64,000 nt of DNA from Pyrenophora tritici-repentis. Taxonomy: Eukaryota > Ascomycota > Dothideomycetes > Pleosporales > Pleosporaceae. The stretch covers positions 248,001-312,000 of the forward strand of contig NC_089390.1 of assembly GCF_003171515.1 (NCBI RefSeq), read 5' to 3'. This document shows positions 23,351 through 34,679 of the stretch, in pieces. Positions within the stretch are counted from its first letter, which is position 1. Every line of letters begins with the position of its first letter. Below the pieces are notes generated by a model, which made no database searches, had not been told where the DNA came from, and saw only the letters and a program-made list of their open reading frames with translations. A program made the translations under genes and the position numbers.

Positions 23351-24567
23351 TTAGGTGAAGAAGAAAGCGTTGCCCTCAGCGTCCTTTCGCTGCACTTTCG
23401 ACAAGTCCTTGTCCGGGGCGTACTCTGTCCACGCGCTCGCTGGGAAGATGTGCTTGTTGCGCTCGTACCACCGCCTATCCACAACCTTTGTCAGGGCTGG
23501 GTCTTCATGGAAGCCTTCGAGCTCCTCATCTGGTATACTGGAATCTTTGCTCTTCTTCTTCTGCGGCTGAGCTAGTGGGTCGTATGCAGCCATGTCCTCT
23601 TCTGCGTCTGGGTTGGTAGCACTCGGAGATGCTTTGGTGGGTTGCGCCGAGTAGTCGAAGATGAGACCGTCAAAGCCTGTTACTCTGTGAAACAAGAAAT
23701 GGTACATCTCGTAGTGCTGCATTTGATGTGAGTATAGCGCAGCAAGAGCGTGTGCACCTAAAACTTACGTGTGGCAAAATGACTTCTCCTCTAACAAGCA
23801 TCAAGTCGTCTACACTGACCCTGGCCCAATCCCTCCTACTCTTGTCGCCGCCCACTCCCAGTTCTGCACCAACCTTTCTAGCTTTATCTAGAAATAGCCA
23901 AATCTGCTCGCCCTTTTTTATCCTGCATCGCCCTCCGGGGATATTGGTGCCATCGTAGAAGACAAAGGGTATGACTACTTCGGTGGCCTTGACAGCTTCG
24001 CGCATGATGAGGAAATCTTGTCGCGCCTGCTCTGCCTGCTGCGCTTCCCTCTGTAAGGCCGTCTTGGTCATGACGCGGGGCTTTAGTCCAATGTTGGAGT
24101 TTGCACCCAGTTTCTTCTTGACGACTTTCGTTTCTGCTTCCGAACCCAGGGCCGACGAGTCAGCCGGTGTGTTTTCGCGCAGGGTGGGTGTCTTGGAGAC
24201 ATTGGTGTCGGTATCTTCGTCATTGTCTACGCCAAATGACAGTTTGCCTTTTGCAGCTACCTTGCGCTTCTTCTTGAAGACGGCTTTTGGCGTCGATGCC
24301 CTGTACTTTACAAATTAGCCTAGACCCCGAAAGAGACCAAGACCTTCCATACCCGTCCGACTGTGTGCTGCTACTTAGGTCGCCCGCCGTGTCGCCCCGC
24401 TCCTTCCTTTCCAAAGCCTCGGCGCGCCGCTTGCGATAGTCGTTGAGGTTTACCAGGCCAACAGTTTGCTCCTTCAGTAGATCTTCCGCTGTTGCCGCTT
24501 GGGAAGTGAAGCGTGCATTTCCGGCAGCATCTGCGCGGTCGCTTGAACTGGATTCAAACCTATCCAT
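23351..24567 (-). CDS. XAP5/FAM50 family protein
   Basis: Exons 24567-24353, 24300-23769 and 23716-23351 give 370 residues. The start MDRFESSSS is in the best-coding frame; the longer upstream frame is not protein-like. The N-terminal half is charged with a Lys-rich stretch ([18 protein letters not shown]). The XAP5 domain follows with [29 protein letters not shown] and [13 protein letters not shown], ending [19 protein letters not shown], a strong family signature. FAM50/XAP5 proteins are nuclear and associate with spliceosome and chromatin functions. It shares a 226-bp divergent promoter with the UBA/AT-hook gene. Confidence 0.9.
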
Positions 24568-24793
24568 GATTACGAAATAATGCCGGCAAGAGAGGCGAAG
24601 TGAGGGTTGCAATGGTTGGAGTGGACTGTTGCTTGCGCTAGCCAATAGTTGAGAAGCATCCGCGCTAGTGCTGCATGTGACTTGGTGTACGCGACGCGAT
24701 GCCGTTGGGGGAAAGACCATACCGGCTACATCCCCACCAGGAAATTTACCTCAGCACATCAACATCCAGCTACAGTACATGTGAGGCGGAACA
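24568..24793. promoter_or_regulatory. Divergent promoter of XAP5-like and UBA/AT-hook genes
   Basis: The two start codons (24567 minus, 24794 plus) are 226 bp apart and point away from each other, so both core promoters are confined here. No specific binding site is claimed. Confidence 0.5.
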
Positions 24794-27017
24794 ATGGCAC
24801 GCGTTGTGCAGGACTCGGATGAAGAACTCGACGATGATCTTGAGCGTGACCTGCCACCGCCGAAACAGCCAGGCGCGTTCAAGAAGCCACCCAGTAACAA
24901 CGCCTCTCTCGACACGGGTTCCGCTGGTAGGGTTGTTGTCCATTAGTATTCACCCACATCAATCTCACTAACTTGTAGCTCCAGAATCAATCAGAACAGC
25001 GACAGATGCGCATCTGGAACCTCAACTTCAACTCGGCCATGAGGAGCCGCAGTCATCAGTCTCACTACCTGAACATTCAAGCAAAAAGAGAAAAACTGCG
25101 GCTGGACTGAGCCCATGCTCACCAGTTACATCTTCTTCCAAGAAGAAAGGCCGTGTTATTTATGGAAAAACAATTAAATCCATCTTCAGCAGCTCAGCAG
25201 TATCCGACGCTCTACCCGAGAACCAATTTGGGAACTATGCAGCCCAGGCAAACCCGCCTCCATCCCATGGAGATACCTGGAATCTAGGGGGCACGATGCG
25301 TGATGAATACGCGCAGCATGAACCAGCCATGTTCGCTGAGCCCTCCAGTACTGTGCCGAATGCCACCATGACCCAACAACGCATTTTGGAAGCCGTTCGG
25401 GGTTCAGTCATGCTGGGAGAGGAACTAGAAGTTGGGCGGCCTCTATATGAACCACCACCTGAACCATCAGTGCCCTGGTCAGATTTGATGAAGTTCACCC
25501 CCGGAGAGGCTGCTGAACAGACCGAATCATCCGATCACGAACCACCTGCACCCGATGTTCTCTCTGCTACCCCCTTTCGAACGACGCAAAAAGAGTTTTT
25601 ATCGTCCCCATCACAGCCAGGGAGAGACGGGTCTTTCGGGACAAGAACCAGCCCATTGAAAAATGAGGTTTTCCATGTACAGACCGTCGATGCTGGAAGA
25701 AAGACTTCGTCGTCTCACGCCAATCTAATTGCACATGAAAACATGTCACCAACTGCACCGCAAGGATCCCTGCCGCCAACCGCACCACCAGCATCTCTGC
25801 CACCAACTGAACCACCCACATCTCAGCGCAGCAACAAGGAGGGAAGCAAGAAGTCATCTCGTCAGTCAAAGACTCAGGTTCCCAACCATGGCTTGGACGA
25901 AGACTTTATGGCTATCGGGCTCCCCGTAGATCAATACAAGCCACGACCCAGTCGCTCGAGATCTATGAAGGTCGACTCGGAAGGCCCTATTGATTATTCG
26001 ATCCGGCCTGAAAAGGCTAGACGACGAAGGACTGCGGCCGCAGCTGAAGTCCCGACCACTGTAACAATAACAACACCCGAAAAGGTTCGGCAAATCTGCG
26101 ACATGGGTTTCACGCCTTCAACTACAACTGGAGCTCTAGAGAGAAACAACGGTGACGTCATGCAGACTATCGATTGGCTAGTCAATAACAACATCGACCA
26201 CGATGAACTGGCGCCACAGAGTCCGCCACGATCCAAATCAACGTCTAAGAAAGCTGTCCAATTGCCAACCATAGACTCCGATGCCATGAAAGACATAATG
26301 CGCAATCTGGATGAATACCGTAGAGATGAAGCAGAGGCTGAGCCGACACTCACGGATAATATTGCTGTACGGCATGAGGCACCGAATAACGCTACAACAT
26401 TGTCTAGAACTGGTCTACGCCCAGACATATCCTCAATCACGAGCCCGACAAAGGTCCAGGTTATTATACCTGAGAAGTCGCCCAGACCTGCCACTACCCA
26501 CCCCGCAGATGCCACCGTCATCTCGAGCATGAGCAAGAAAGCGAAACGCAGAAAAACAACACTGGATGAGCCTGAAGAAGAACAGATTACGCCGACCTCT
26601 GTTGTGCCCGAGAAAGTTCTCGAAAAGAAGAAAAGAGGCCGCCCCAAGAAAGCTGCAGTCGCTGTTGCGCCGATAGAGCCATCCGAGTCTATCATTGAGG
26701 CATCGGAGCAGGATGCGAATGGAGACAACCAAGATGGAATTCTGCAAACAATCGAGCCCAATTCGGCTTCAGAGACGGCAAAGCCAAGGTCTAAAAACGC
26801 TCTAAAAGAGGCAGAGTTGTTAGCACCAACGGAATCCGATAGTCCCGCCAACTCGAATCCGCCATCAAAGCTATCTCCGGCTGCAGCTTCAGCCACCCCA
26901 GAACAATTGACAAAACCTGCGACGGCTTCGCCTATCCCGAAAGGAAAGGTACCGTATCGCGTTGGGCTGAGCAAACGCGCGCGTATTGCACCACTACTGC
27001 GGACGTTGAAGAAATAA
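24794..27017 (+). CDS. UBA-domain and AT-hook protein of unknown function
   Basis: Exons 24794-24926 and 24979-27017 join into 723 residues. The start MARVVQDSDEELDDDLERD is acidic and typical of nuclear proteins. Most of the chain is Ser/Pro/Lys-rich and disordered. A UBA domain is visible at ~409-450 (TPEKVRQICDMGFTPSTTT ... DVMQTIDWLVNN), with the conserved MGF loop. An AT-hook-like KKKRGRPKKAAV lies near residue 592, and the C-terminus is basic. The combination suggests a chromatin-associated ubiquitin-binding factor, which is inference; I do not recognise a named family. Codon use is like its conserved neighbours. Confidence 0.8.
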
Positions 27018-28362
27018 CAGTGGTGATCATCTACCCCTTTCAAACAATCGTACGTTGACGTACGAGTTATTTCACATGCAATGGAATTTATGATACCTAC
27101 GTTTAAGATCTTCTATACATTTTCCGCTTTTACACAATTCTCCCCGGATCAGCACCTGGTGGGGCAAGCGCTTTTGCGTGAAGCCACTAGTGTCTCATGC
27201 TCCGCAATTGGTACTTTTGCCGCTTTCATCATGCTCGATTCTAAAGACCGGAAGCTAGCGTTACAAGTGACTTGGCGGTGGAAATGAAACCTAGTGGCTA
27301 TTGTTTTTAGCTTCAAATCGCATTCGTTAACATTGTACGCGACTAAGTTTGGTAGCAATAAACACGACAGGAGCTTTGTTTGGCATGAGGCGGCTGACAT
27401 GGGCATTGACCGGGTTCTCGCTAAATATTCCAACATGATGGATATAGGTGCCGCAACGGTGACTGACAGCATGTCGCAAACGACGAGTGCGTCACTATGG
27501 CAAAGATGATCGCGTAGAATTCAACCAAAGTTCATCCCACCTGTATGGCATTGACAACTCCGGTCAGGGGCTCGGAGTGATGAAGCCTAAACGTTCTAGA
27601 AGCCATTTTCCCACAAGTCCGAGTTTGCAAAAAGGCAAAGTAAGCCGTTTTTTCTACGCGAGACGCCGTTGCACACTACTTGGAGCCATGTTGGTGATGA
27701 CCACGAGGCTGAAGGATTGCCAAGTCGCACGCTCGAGAATTGTTGAGTTCGGCTCCATGGCGATCTTCCGCTGCAGGTCCTAGTCAGGCACCAGACCCCT
27801 GGTATCTGGCCCCGTAGCTTAACGGCTTGGCTTTAGAGTCAGCCGCTGATCCTCTCAACCTCTCTTGAGGATAGACAAACTCGAATACAGCTTTACCGGT
27901 GCGAGCCTTGGCAACGACTGACACGGTTACAAGACGAAAAAGACAAGAAAAAGCCGGTAATCCCAGCAGTGGCCTGCTCGGACGTCGGGTTGCTATGTCC
28001 ATGACCTTGTCGTCTGGCTAGTCATTTCATGTGTCGCGAAAGTTTCGTCAGGTTAGTGTTCTTGGCTGCTAAAAGTAGTTCGCTGTCTATTCTGCGGAGA
28101 CGCCGCTCCATGTGGGCGGCACGACTAGCCCATCATGTCCCCCAATGGCGTTGGACTGTTATAAGTATATCGAGTTGCCTTTCCTTTGCGAACCATCTGT
28201 CTTTTCAATCTTTATACGCAGTTGCGAACGCCACTCGTTTTTTTCAATCACTTCTTTTTGGTGGTCGACGTATTGATCGGCATACCTCACACTCATTGCG
28301 CTGTCCTCCACGGGAAAATAGGGCTATATCAACATCTACATTTTCTTAATTACTTCATCAAT
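27018..28362. other. Intergenic upstream of chitin deacetylase
   Basis: About 1.3 kb with several short unsupported frames and no recognised gene or tRNA. The last few hundred bases are the promoter of the chitin deacetylase gene. Confidence 0.45.
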
Positions 28363-30163
28363 ATGCTCCTTTCGTCGATCCTCGCTGCTGCGTTCGTTGT
28401 GCCGCTTGCGGCGGCCCATGGCGGCATGGAGGGAATGCCTAGGATATTTGGTTTACCAAAGGAACTGAGGGCCAGTCACCCTCTGGCAGGTCTCACAGGA
28501 CGTCATGCCGCTGAACCGGCTCGTCATTTCGGTCCTCGTCAGGCAGAAACTCGCTGCGGTCCCAGTAACGGCAATAAAAAGTGCGCTCAAAATGAATGTT
28601 GTTCCGTAGATGTAAGTACAAACTTTGGGGCTGTTTCACCATATATTGACGCTAGGGACAGGGGTACTGCGGCACCACCACAGAACACTGCCAAGCTCCC
28701 GACTGTTTGCTCGATTTTGGTCCGGCTTGTGACGCCAACAAAATTCCTGCTGGAGCGAGTACGCGTAATGATCCTCGGCCGAAGCTTGGAAGCATTCCCT
28801 ATGGCGGCGAAGGCATCTATGTCTGCAACGACCCTGGCAAAGTTGCAATCACCTACGATGACGGCCCCTACATCTATACCGAGGGCGTCATGAAGCAGTT
28901 TGAAGCGAGGGGTGCTCATGCCACCTTCTTCATCACAGGCAACAACAACGGAAAGGGTGCTATAGACGAGAAGTGGGCGGCTGTCGTCAAGAAAATGTAC
29001 GACAACGGCCACCAAGTCGCATCCCACACCTGGAGCCACCAAGACCTGTCAAAGATTACAAAGCAGCAAGCCTACGACCAAATGGTACACAACGAAATGG
29101 CCATCCGCAACATCATCGGCAAATACCCCACCTATATGCGCCCGCCCTACTCGTCATGCAACGCTCAATGCCAGGCCGTCATGTCCGAACTCGGCTACGT
29201 AGTCTCCTACTTCGACCTCGACACCGTAAGTCATTTTCCTCAAATCAATCCAACCCAACCCACTAACCCCTCAAAAAGGACGACTACAACCAACTAAACA
29301 CCATCCAAGTCGCCAAGGACAACTTCAAAAAAGGCATCGACAGCCGCAACACGGCCCCTTTCGACGGCGACAGACTAGTTATCGGCCACGATATCCACCA
29401 GCAAACAGCTGAGAACCTCACTACCTACATGCTGGACTACCTCTACAAGCAGGGTCTGCAAGCCGTCACCATGGGCGAATGTCTCAAAGATCCAAAGGCG
29501 AATTGGTACCGTGATAGTGCGCCTGCTGCCCCAGGAACCATTGTGTCATCGACTGTTGCTGCCGCTCCCGCACCTAGTGCTACAGGGCCCCCAACAACGG
29601 ATGGATCGTGCGGGCTGGCGAATGGGGGGAAGACGTGCATGGGGTTCGTTGCTGCTGACGGTAAGCTGGGTGAATGTTGTAGCCAATATGGGTTTTGCGG
29701 TAGTGCGGAGGGGTATTGTGGGACGGGCTGTCAGGTTGGATTTGGCAAGTGCGGTAGAGGTGGCGGTGATGGTGGTGCGACCGTATCTCCCCCTTCTGCG
29801 TTTATTCCCGCTGCTTCTACTGCGGTGGTACCTCCCTCATCTACCCCCGCTGCCGTTACAACAGCACCAGCACCACCAGCCGCTGCTTCATCAACACTAT
29901 CAACAGCCATCGCGCAACCCAGCTCCCCTACCCCACCCCCTCCCCCTCCTGCAACTTCTCCTCCCGCCCCCAGCAAACCCCTCATCTCTACAAGCGGAAA
30001 ATGCGGCGCTAGGAACGGCGCTCAAACCTGCGTGGGCTACAAGTCCAACTGGGGGATGCAAATGGAGTGTTGTAGTAAGATGACGGGGCGGTGTGCGAGT
30101 GGGCTTGATGCGTTTGCTTGTGGGGTTTCGTGTGATAAGGGGTATGGGAAGTGTTGGTGGTAG
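28363..30163 (+). CDS. Secreted chitin deacetylase (CE4) with three CBM18 chitin-binding modules
   Basis: Exons 28363-28611, 28662-29225 and 29279-30163 give 565 residues. A signal peptide (MLLSSILAAAFVVPLAAAHG) is followed by a first CBM18 (CGPSNGNKKCAQNECCSVD), interrupted by intron one before GYCGTTTEHC. The polysaccharide deacetylase domain shows TYDDGP, the metal-binding SHTWSH, RPPYSSC and VIGHDIH. Two further cysteine-rich CBM18 modules follow (starting CGLANGGKTC and CGARNGAQTC), separated by a Pro/Ser/Ala-rich linker. It would deacetylate cell-wall chitin to chitosan outside the cell; plant-associated fungi use such enzymes against host chitin perception. That role is inferred. Confidence 0.93.
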
Positions 30164-31334
30164 GTGCCTGCGTGGGTGATGGGAGAGTTGTTATATTCTT
30201 ATGTTTTTATCATCTTCTTGGAAGGGGCCGGATGGTGATGGTTTATTTTATGATGGTTGCGTGAATGAATTTATATATTTTTTATTTATATCGGTGACTT
30301 GATCAGATGGATTAGATGGGCTGGTGGTTCTCCCTGATCGCAAATTTGCTACGTCGATGTAATCAGATGGGAGAAGTGTGTTAGTCAAGATGAATCTTGC
30401 TCGCTTCACCTTCTTGTAGAACGAAAGTTCCTTCGGAAGATGTAGTGTACTTGTTTGTCATCTCATGCCTGGACCTCCCGATTATTTCTTCGTGGTATTT
30501 ACAAAGCGCGTCTACGTAAAAAGACAGTATCTTAGCCGATATCTCATAGATTTGTTGGCCCTTGAATCAATCTTTGCGGCATTTGCAAGGCCCGAGTGAA
30601 TGGCATCTTAGCCGGTGCCTCACCGACCACCCCGCAGTCCCGGTAAGAGATCGATCAAGTGTGCTTACTGTAGATCTCTTGGCAAATATCTAAGTATGGC
30701 TTCGGCCGAGATCTAGCTAGTTGATCGAGCTTCACACGTAGAGTTTCGTCTTACACGATAGTTACCATAGGTTGATACAAAGCAACATCTTACGATTTTT
30801 CTCCTGGCTGTCAAGGCTCCACAAAACATGGTTGTTTTTGAGACGAGGTTGTCTTTGCGTCTGTTCTTCCGGTCCGACTTTGAGTACCCTCACGTCAGCT
30901 CGTATTTCTCCTCTGTTGACCGGTTCAGGTTAAATTGAGATTCTGGGCACTTTGAACAGACGTCGACTGCAGCTGTAAGATGGCACTGCCTGGCCTGCTT
31001 GGCCTACTTGGCGGACAGCCTCTCCTGTCTGCACAAGACACCAGTACGGCTTCCTTCATGCCGTATACTCGGTTGAATCAGGCCTTGCCACCCATACTGT
31101 AACCTTTGCTACCTGTGAGCTGTTCAGGCAAAACAGTTCTTTGCAAGCGAACTGTTGAAATAGTGATCACGACACTATACCATGCCCGTTTGAGTGTGTG
31201 AAGATACTGGGGGTTTTAATGACGTTGAATTGCTGGCGGCTTATATCTAATGGTAGGGCTTTGTGAAGACGTGTGATTTTCTCCCATACACAGCAAACGC
31301 CCTGGATTGAGGCAACGCTACTTCTCAATACCAC
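30164..31334. other. Repeat-marked intergenic region
   Basis: About 1.2 kb without a supportable gene. It contains the degenerate direct repeat at 30494-30627. Confidence 0.45.
30494..30627. repeat. Degenerate direct duplication with transition-type differences
   Basis: Unit one (about 30494-30551: GGTATTTACAAAG ... ATCTTAGCCGATATCTCA) and unit two (about 30578-30627: GGCATTTGCAAGG ... ATCTTAGCCGGTGCCTCA) align with a small gap. Most differences place T or A in unit one where unit two has C or G, a pattern compatible with repeat-induced point mutation. Confidence 0.5.
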
Positions 31335-32529
31335 CTACAAGTGAATATCACCTACAAGATCATCTATAGAGCCCCGGCAGTACGAGCATATAGCTTTTCC
31401 AGGTGTTGTTGCGCAGCATGCCAGCCCTTTGGCGCAATTCCAGTTGTGAACACATGGCGCTGTCGCAGAAGTTAGCCGTCTATCAATCTTCATCAACACA
31501 TATCGCTTCAAATTATACATACCCTTTTCAGGCCGGTTGGTGGCGGAGGCTAATCTCCCATTGCGAGGCGCGAGATTTTCTAGTCATTGATTGTTAGCAC
31601 GATTCATTGTTTAGAAAGGTCTCGAGGCAATGAGCTCAAAGTTGCTGTAACATATGTCGGTTTCGCGATCGTATAGCTAGTAGCCTTGTCTTTCTGTCAT
31701 ATGGAAGAACTGACGAGACCAAGAGCTACGTAGCAAACGCGATGGCATTGTGTGCTCAGAGTAGCGCGCCTAATCCTAAGATCGTATGGCTCAACATGCC
31801 CTCCAAACCATCACGAAGGACAGATATCCGCGGAGTAACATTGATGAAGAATATCGCAGCAGACTGTGCCGGGGGGGGGGGGGGCAGTAGCTGTTGCTCG
31901 AGCATTGTTCTCCTCCTGTCCCAGCCATGAGCCAGGAAAACAACGGGACTTGTGTGTAACTTTACTTACCAATAGGAGCAGCTAATAGTAAATGGTCAGC
32001 GTCAATGTACTTAGATTGGGAGAAGTGATAAGGTCAAGAGTCAGAAAACGTAAGATCGCGAGCCAGAAAACATAACATCATGAGACAGAAACATAAGATC
32101 GTGAGCCAGAAAACGTAAGATCGCGAGCCAGAAAACAGAACGTCATGAGCCAGAAAACAGAGTAGCAATGTGTGCTCGGAGGGTAGCGCCGCAATCGCTG
32201 GAATCAAGCATGGATAGCTAGGGATGATGCAATGGTGAAGGCTCAAACGCAATCGATAAAGCTTCTAACACATATTGGATTGAAGCTGCCACAACAGGTC
32301 AAGGGCGCAGGGCATCCACCACAACCGTTTGACCCGGACGTAAGCAAAGAAAATAATGAGAGTTGGGCAAAGATTTACTTACCATCCCTTAGGACAAGAT
32401 TTCCTATTTTTCAATCAGCATGACTGCAGCAGGCAGAGTTTACGGGATCGTGAATAACTTACCGTTCTCAGGAACAGCGACTGCGAGGCAGGTGGCAGCA
32501 AAGAGCAAGATTGCGGCGAAGGTCTTCAT
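31335..32529 (-). CDS. Candidate small secreted cysteine-rich protein, copy B (model tentative)
   Basis: Exon one (32529-32463) encodes a clear signal peptide beginning MKTFAAILLFAATCLAV and ends at a GTAAGT donor. It is nearly the same as the exon at 33425-33359, with the same 67-nt length. Exon two is probably 32403-32383. A 12-nt exon (31981-31970) and the final exon (31459-31335) fit the same phase and end in a six-cysteine segment (PCVHNWNCAKGLACC ... ICSYC). Joined, they make 74 residues, effector-like in size. The two inner introns (401 and 510 nt) are far longer than others here and contain a minisatellite and a G14 run. Separate decayed copies are therefore an alternative. Confidence 0.4.
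32039..32170. repeat. 22-bp minisatellite, six units
   Basis: Six tandem units of 21-23 bp resembling AGCCAGAAAACGTAAGATCG start at 32039, 32061, 32083, 32104, 32126 and 32148. Units differ by a few substitutions. They lie in the presumed long intron of the small secreted protein gene. Confidence 0.85.
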
Positions 32530-33024
32530 CTTGAAGATAGGTAGGTAGGTAGGCTTAGATTGCGGTAGGGTAAATTGACTTTAGTAAATCTTTCGAAGTG
32601 TTGTGATTAATAGTCGAGAGGAATTCTTAGGTTCAGGGGCGACGGCTTCATAGATGTACTATCGGATAATCGTTGCCCCTATCCCTTTCTTAGGGGGTAT
32701 TGCGACCTAGGTTAAATCTAGTAGGATTCTAAAGCGTTATTAGGGCCGACTCGAGCCATTAGCACTAGTAGACTCTCGTAGACGGGAGCTTACTTCTTTG
32801 CGTGGATCCTCACAAAGCAATTAGAATAGAATGTAGTAAGTACCACGATTCTTATCAGGGTTTGAAGGAGTGGTTTCTATGTTTCAAAAGTTAATTCTGT
32901 ACTTAGAGGGGGTATCGCAAGTCCGAATCGTCCAAACAGACAACATGCCTCTACCTGGCCAACACAAAAAGCGGAATATCTCATTGCTGACGCATAATCA
33001 CACGTAATTTTAATCATACGAACA

Positions 33025-33425
33025 CTAGCGCCGTAGTCTTGCCAGTACGATCAAAAGAGTAAATTTATCCGAGTAAAATTGCAATCGTGCACAACTAAAA
33101 ACGGCAGAAATCTGGCGACCTGCAAACGCCAAAACAACATATGAGTTTGACACCGGCCAAAAGTTCCCCAACTCGCAGATCTTATTATCTGTGCAAGGCA
33201 CTGTTGTTTCCTTTAGCATACGACTGAGAAACACCAACGGCTGTCTAGAAAATCATTACTTACACTCCCGGGGGCCATCCTGTCGCGCAAGAATATCTAG
33301 TACATAATTAGTTCATGTGTCGCCTAGCACACTCACTAATTCGTAGGAGATGACTTACCGCCCTGAGGAACAGCGGCAACGAGGCAGGTAGTTGCCAAGA
33401 GCAGTATTGCGGCGAATGTCTTCAT
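33025..33425 (-). CDS. Candidate small secreted protein, copy A (3' end tentative)
   Basis: Exon one (33425-33359, 67 nt) encodes MKTFAAILLLATTCLVAAV and has a GTAAGT donor at the same place as copy B. Exon two (33296-33264, 33 nt, phase 1 on both sides) encodes DILARQDGPRE. A third exon opening near 33198 with PCTDNKICELG aligns with PCVHNWNCAKG of copy B, but it has fewer cysteines and a longer, less convincing tail to the stop at 33025. The first two exons are well supported; the last is not. It may be a decaying duplicate. Confidence 0.5.
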
Positions 33426-34679
33426 CTTGAAAATAAGGAGGTAGGTTGGATGGGTGGGTGTGATGTAAGAGTGTTTGGTAGCGGCAAGGTAAAAGACGTT
33501 GATTGATTCGTCGATAGTATGGTGGATTCGTTGTGGACGGGAAGTCGATTGAGGGCCCGTTAATTTATATAAAACTCTTCGAGATGACTGACGATCAAAT
33601 GCAACTTTGTTGGAAGGTTTACGGCTAGATCGTACCAATCGGTAGGATCCAGGTACCTTACTCGGGCCGGTACTGTGTGTTGGTGCTGAGGATCTTCGCA
33701 CACACGAGCCACGGGTAGACCTTCGTAAAGCTTACCTCTGTGGCAATTCGGTTCTGTCAGCTTGCGGGGTTTCTCTCGACGTCACGTCTCACGTTAGACT
33801 CGGAATAATATTTCGTGGCCAAGAAACACTGTGACCCCAGACATGGAAGATGCTGTCTCACCAGGTCAGCAGTCAATATAAGTGCAACATCTCAAACTTC
33901 ATCGCAATCTATACAAAGACGCATATGTGGAATATTGATCCAACGATTCTAGCAATCACCTCCTAATCACACAGTCTCTGTATCTACGAGAGCACATTGG
34001 ACCGCAACAACCTCTTTCAACACCAAAACGGTCTTCGTCTCAGGGCAAAAGTTCCGCCTCTTGGCGAGTGCGCAACGTATCCAACATTCATTGTCATCCC
34101 AAGAGCTGACGATACATTGCATTCATCTACGGTGCTTACTCTTCGGGCGGCGAGACTCCACGTGAATGGCTTATCGGGCAGTTTGGCGCTCACGCGATCT
34201 TGGAGATCTTGATCTTCTCCCGCGCAAGGAATGTGAGATCTATGGTCGGAGGCGGCATCGTTCATGGAGTAAGACGATGGGGGAAGCTAAGTAGTGGCCC
34301 GGCAGGGTTCATGCTTTCCATGCAATCATGTAACATGGACCCGCAATGATAACCTTAATCGGAGATCTAGTTTATGGCAGTTGTAGTTTCTTCTGACGTC
34401 GATGGAGATTCGTCTCGATATATCAAACAAGAAAGCCGGTGACGAAGCAGCATGGTAGGACTAGACGGAGCTTGAGAACGAAGGCTTCACGTATGTTCTG
34501 TAACAATCCGAGCACGATAGCTGACTGTAAACAAACGGCCCATAGACCCATGTGCACAGATGCGCCTACGCGCTTCTGCCTCTAACTCGCGCTATTTTTA
34601 CAAGAGATGCTATGAACATACAAGGCAACGCCAGCAATGCAGAACCCGCTAATCATACAGACATCACACACGTAAAATC
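33426..34679. other. Intergenic upstream of the small secreted gene
   Basis: About 1.25 kb with no convincing gene. It contains the promoter of the minus-strand small secreted gene, including TATATAAA-like sequence near 33573. Confidence 0.45.

Noticed and set aside
25994..27043. 349-codon minus-strand frame opposite the UBA/AT-hook gene
   Set aside because: Antisense shadow; the plus-strand frame has the UBA motif and correct splicing.
27800..27890. Possible tRNA (CCCCGTAGCTTAACGG-like A box)
   Set aside because: No matching B box or cloverleaf could be drawn.
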